From Prorocentrum cordatum (taxonomy: Eukaryota; Sar; Dinophyceae; Prorocentrales; Prorocentraceae): DNA of 64,000 nt. The position numbers were made by a program, and so were the translations under genes. The notes under the pieces were generated by a model. The model saw only the letters and a program-made list of their open reading frames with translations. It did not search any database and was not told the origin of the DNA. The stretch spans positions 62,202 through 126,201 of the forward strand of contig CAUYUJ010020580.1 of the NCBI GenBank assembly GCA_963575745.1, in the 5' to 3' direction. How positions within the stretch are numbered: the stretch's first letter is position 1; every line of letters starts with the position of its first letter. Shown in pieces: positions 62,337 to 64,000 of the stretch.

Positions 62337-62940
62337 ATGGAGGCTCCACAGGAGGCCCAAGAGGGCCCCAAGCGGGCCCCGAAAGTTATGTACCAACTGA
62401 GGGCCCGGTGGTACATCATTGCTGTGGCCCTCTTCGGGCCTCCTTGGGATCTCCCAGGGCCGTCTTCCAGACTAACTGGGGCCATCTCGAGGCTCTCTTG
62501 GGGACCTCTTCAGGCTCTGGGGGCCCCGAGAAACCTCCCATGGAGGCCCCAAGAGAGGCCCAAGATGGCCTCAAGAGCGCCCTGGGAGTTCTGTACCAAC
62601 AGAGGGCGCGGTGGTACATGACTGCCGCGGCCCTCCTTGGGCCGTCAAGAGATCTCCCAGAGCCGTCCTCTGGCCCTTTTGGGCCCATCTCGGGGCCATT
62701 TTGGGCGACCTCTGCAGGCTCTAGGGCCTCGAGAATTCTCCCATGGGGGCTCCAAGAGAAGCCCAAAGATGGCCCCAAGAGGGCCCCGAGAGTTATGTAC
62801 CAACCGAGGGCTGGGTGGTACATGAGTGCTGGGGCCCTTCTTGGGCCCTCCTGGGATATCCCAAGTCCGTCTTTCGGACCTTTGGGCCATCTCGGGGCCC
62901 TCTTGGGGCCTCTTCTGGTCGAAACATTAGCCTGGCGAAG
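62337..62940 (+). repeat. ~203-bp tandem array with hairpin, three units
   Basis: T(A/C)TGTACCAAC occurs at about 62386, 62589 and 62793 (spacing 203, 204). In each unit TGTACCA...TGGTACA forms a 7-8-bp stem with a 13-base loop, and TGGAGGCCC / GGGGGCTCC begins the unit. Confidence 0.8.
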
Positions 62941-63019
62941 GACCCCACTATATTGAGTACCGCAATTGTGCATATCTTCTCCTGTGGCGCTCCCTCTGCG
63001 AACTGCCTCCTCGACAATT
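62749..63019 (+). repeat. Duplicated segment, first copy
   Basis: These 271 bases recur at 63730-64000 with about three substitutions; upstream sequence differs abruptly. Confidence 0.92.
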
Positions 63020-63729
63020 CGCGAGGCCGGAGACCTTGATGCCTGGATGAGACCTACTGTGTGCATGCAACGAAATGCGGCACGCAGGATCTGGGAAAAC
63101 ACGGGTCGATAAAACCATTGGCCGATGCACGCGTAGTGATAGCGGTGCAAGCGCGGCAACGTCCTAGGGCGAGCCGAGTGGGTCGACACTCTGGCCCGCA
63201 AATCGCCTCCTGAAGAGGCCGTAGTAGTCCGCCGACCCCCGCTTTGCCAAGGGTGCGATGGCGTGTGAGATGCGCGGCTGCCCCCCCATCTGTTCGCTCG
63301 CTCTCCCGGGGCTTCGACATCCAGCTTGAGGGTCGGGTGCCTTCTCCCCCGAAGTCCCCCTCGGCCCACCGAACCCATATATACAGTCGAGGCGTTGACC
63401 CAAGGAACCCTAAATAAGGAACGAGGTCCCTACTTTCCATCAGTTGAACTTCGATTTCGTATCGCAGACCTAAGGAACATCCAAGGCAAGCTGCGAAACA
63501 ATCAAGGAACACGGAGCCACTCCCCAACGAAAAGGATTCCTTCTTCAGGGCCCCGACTGTATAGACTCCCCAACTTGCGCTCCGGGATTGCAAAAAGCTC
63601 CCGGAAAGCGCCGCGGCCGGCTCCAATGTGCCAGATAAGTCTTGCCTCCCGAAACGTCCCAAGTGGCCCAAGAGGGGCCGCAATTGCCTCCAAGGATGGC
63701 CCCAATATGGCCGTAGAACGCCACACGTA
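63020..63729. other. Unassigned sequence inside the 981-bp duplication unit
   Basis: Ordinary composition; minus-strand frame 63683-63054 (209 codons) has no recognisable domain. Confidence 0.4.
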
Positions 63730-64000
63730 GCTCCAAGAGAAGCCCAAAGATGGCCCCAAGAGGGCCCCGAGAGTTATGTACCAACCTAGGGCTGGGTGGT
63801 ACATGAGTGCTGGGGCCCTTCTTGGGCCCTCCTGGGATATCCCAAGTCCGTCTTTCGGACCTTTGGGCCATCTCGGGGCCCTCTTGGGGCCTCTTCTGGT
63901 CGAAACATTAGCCTGGCGAAGGACCCCACTATATTGAGTACCGCAATTGTGCATATCTTCTCCTGCGGCGCTCCCTCTGCGAACTGCCTCCTCGACAATC
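63730..64000 (+). repeat. Duplicated segment, second copy, cut by window end
   Basis: Offset exactly 981 bases from the first copy, with no length change. Visible differences are near 63786 (T for G), 63966 (C for T) and 64000. Confidence 0.92.

Overview
The window looks like nuclear DNA from a dinoflagellate. This is inferred from the gene-poor, repeat-saturated, GC-rich sequence, the very long (CTC)n and (ATC)n tracts, and two kinds of non-LTR reverse transcriptase plus an ISXO2/Merlin-like transposase whose residue patterns I associate with dinoflagellate genomes. Species cannot be told. I see no intact host gene, rRNA, convincing tRNA or CRISPR array. Almost everything recognisable is mobile or repetitive.

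Layout. 1-6.36 kb: a nearly complete, 5'-cut non-LTR retrotransposon (coiled-coil ORF1; endonuclease, reverse transcriptase, CCHC finger and RNase H in ORF2), with one frameshift inside the endonuclease and a (CTC)n tail. 6.4-11.8 kb: simple repeats, an inverted-repeat pair with microsatellite arms, a diverged 80-bp tandem array. 12.0-16.8 kb: a dense cluster of small terminal-inverted-repeat (TIR) elements, including two insertions for which an empty site survives in a neighbouring repeat copy, and a coiled-coil ORF. 17-29 kb: C/G-rich short repeats, a 73-bp tandem array, a segment with two more 119/120-bp TIR elements, 2.5 kb of ATC repeat, a 105-bp array open in both strands, a TATAGCCC array. 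30.2-31.1 kb: a decayed ISXO2/Merlin-like transposase (minus strand). 32-37.7 kb: a dispersed repeat, CTC tracts and a tandem array split by the third 186-bp TIR element. 38.5-49.6 kb: two relics of one restriction-like-endonuclease LINE family in inverted orientation (41.6-43.6 minus, 46.2-49.6 plus), separated by roughly mirrored polypurine repeats. 50.8-63 kb: a long composite satellite of short CTTGGGCC-type motifs that switches strand several times, ending in a 203-bp tandem array and a 981-bp-offset duplication.

How the parts fit: the autonomous elements are three reverse transcriptase units and one transposase, all damaged except perhaps the first. All three reverse transcriptase reading frames stop 20-40 bases before a sense-strand (CTC)n or CTC-rich tract, and a dispersed non-coding repeat also ends in CTC. 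This suggests that CTC tracts are retrotransposon tails that later seeded the many microsatellites. The short TIR elements are candidate non-autonomous DNA transposons. No transposase in the window can be tied to them.
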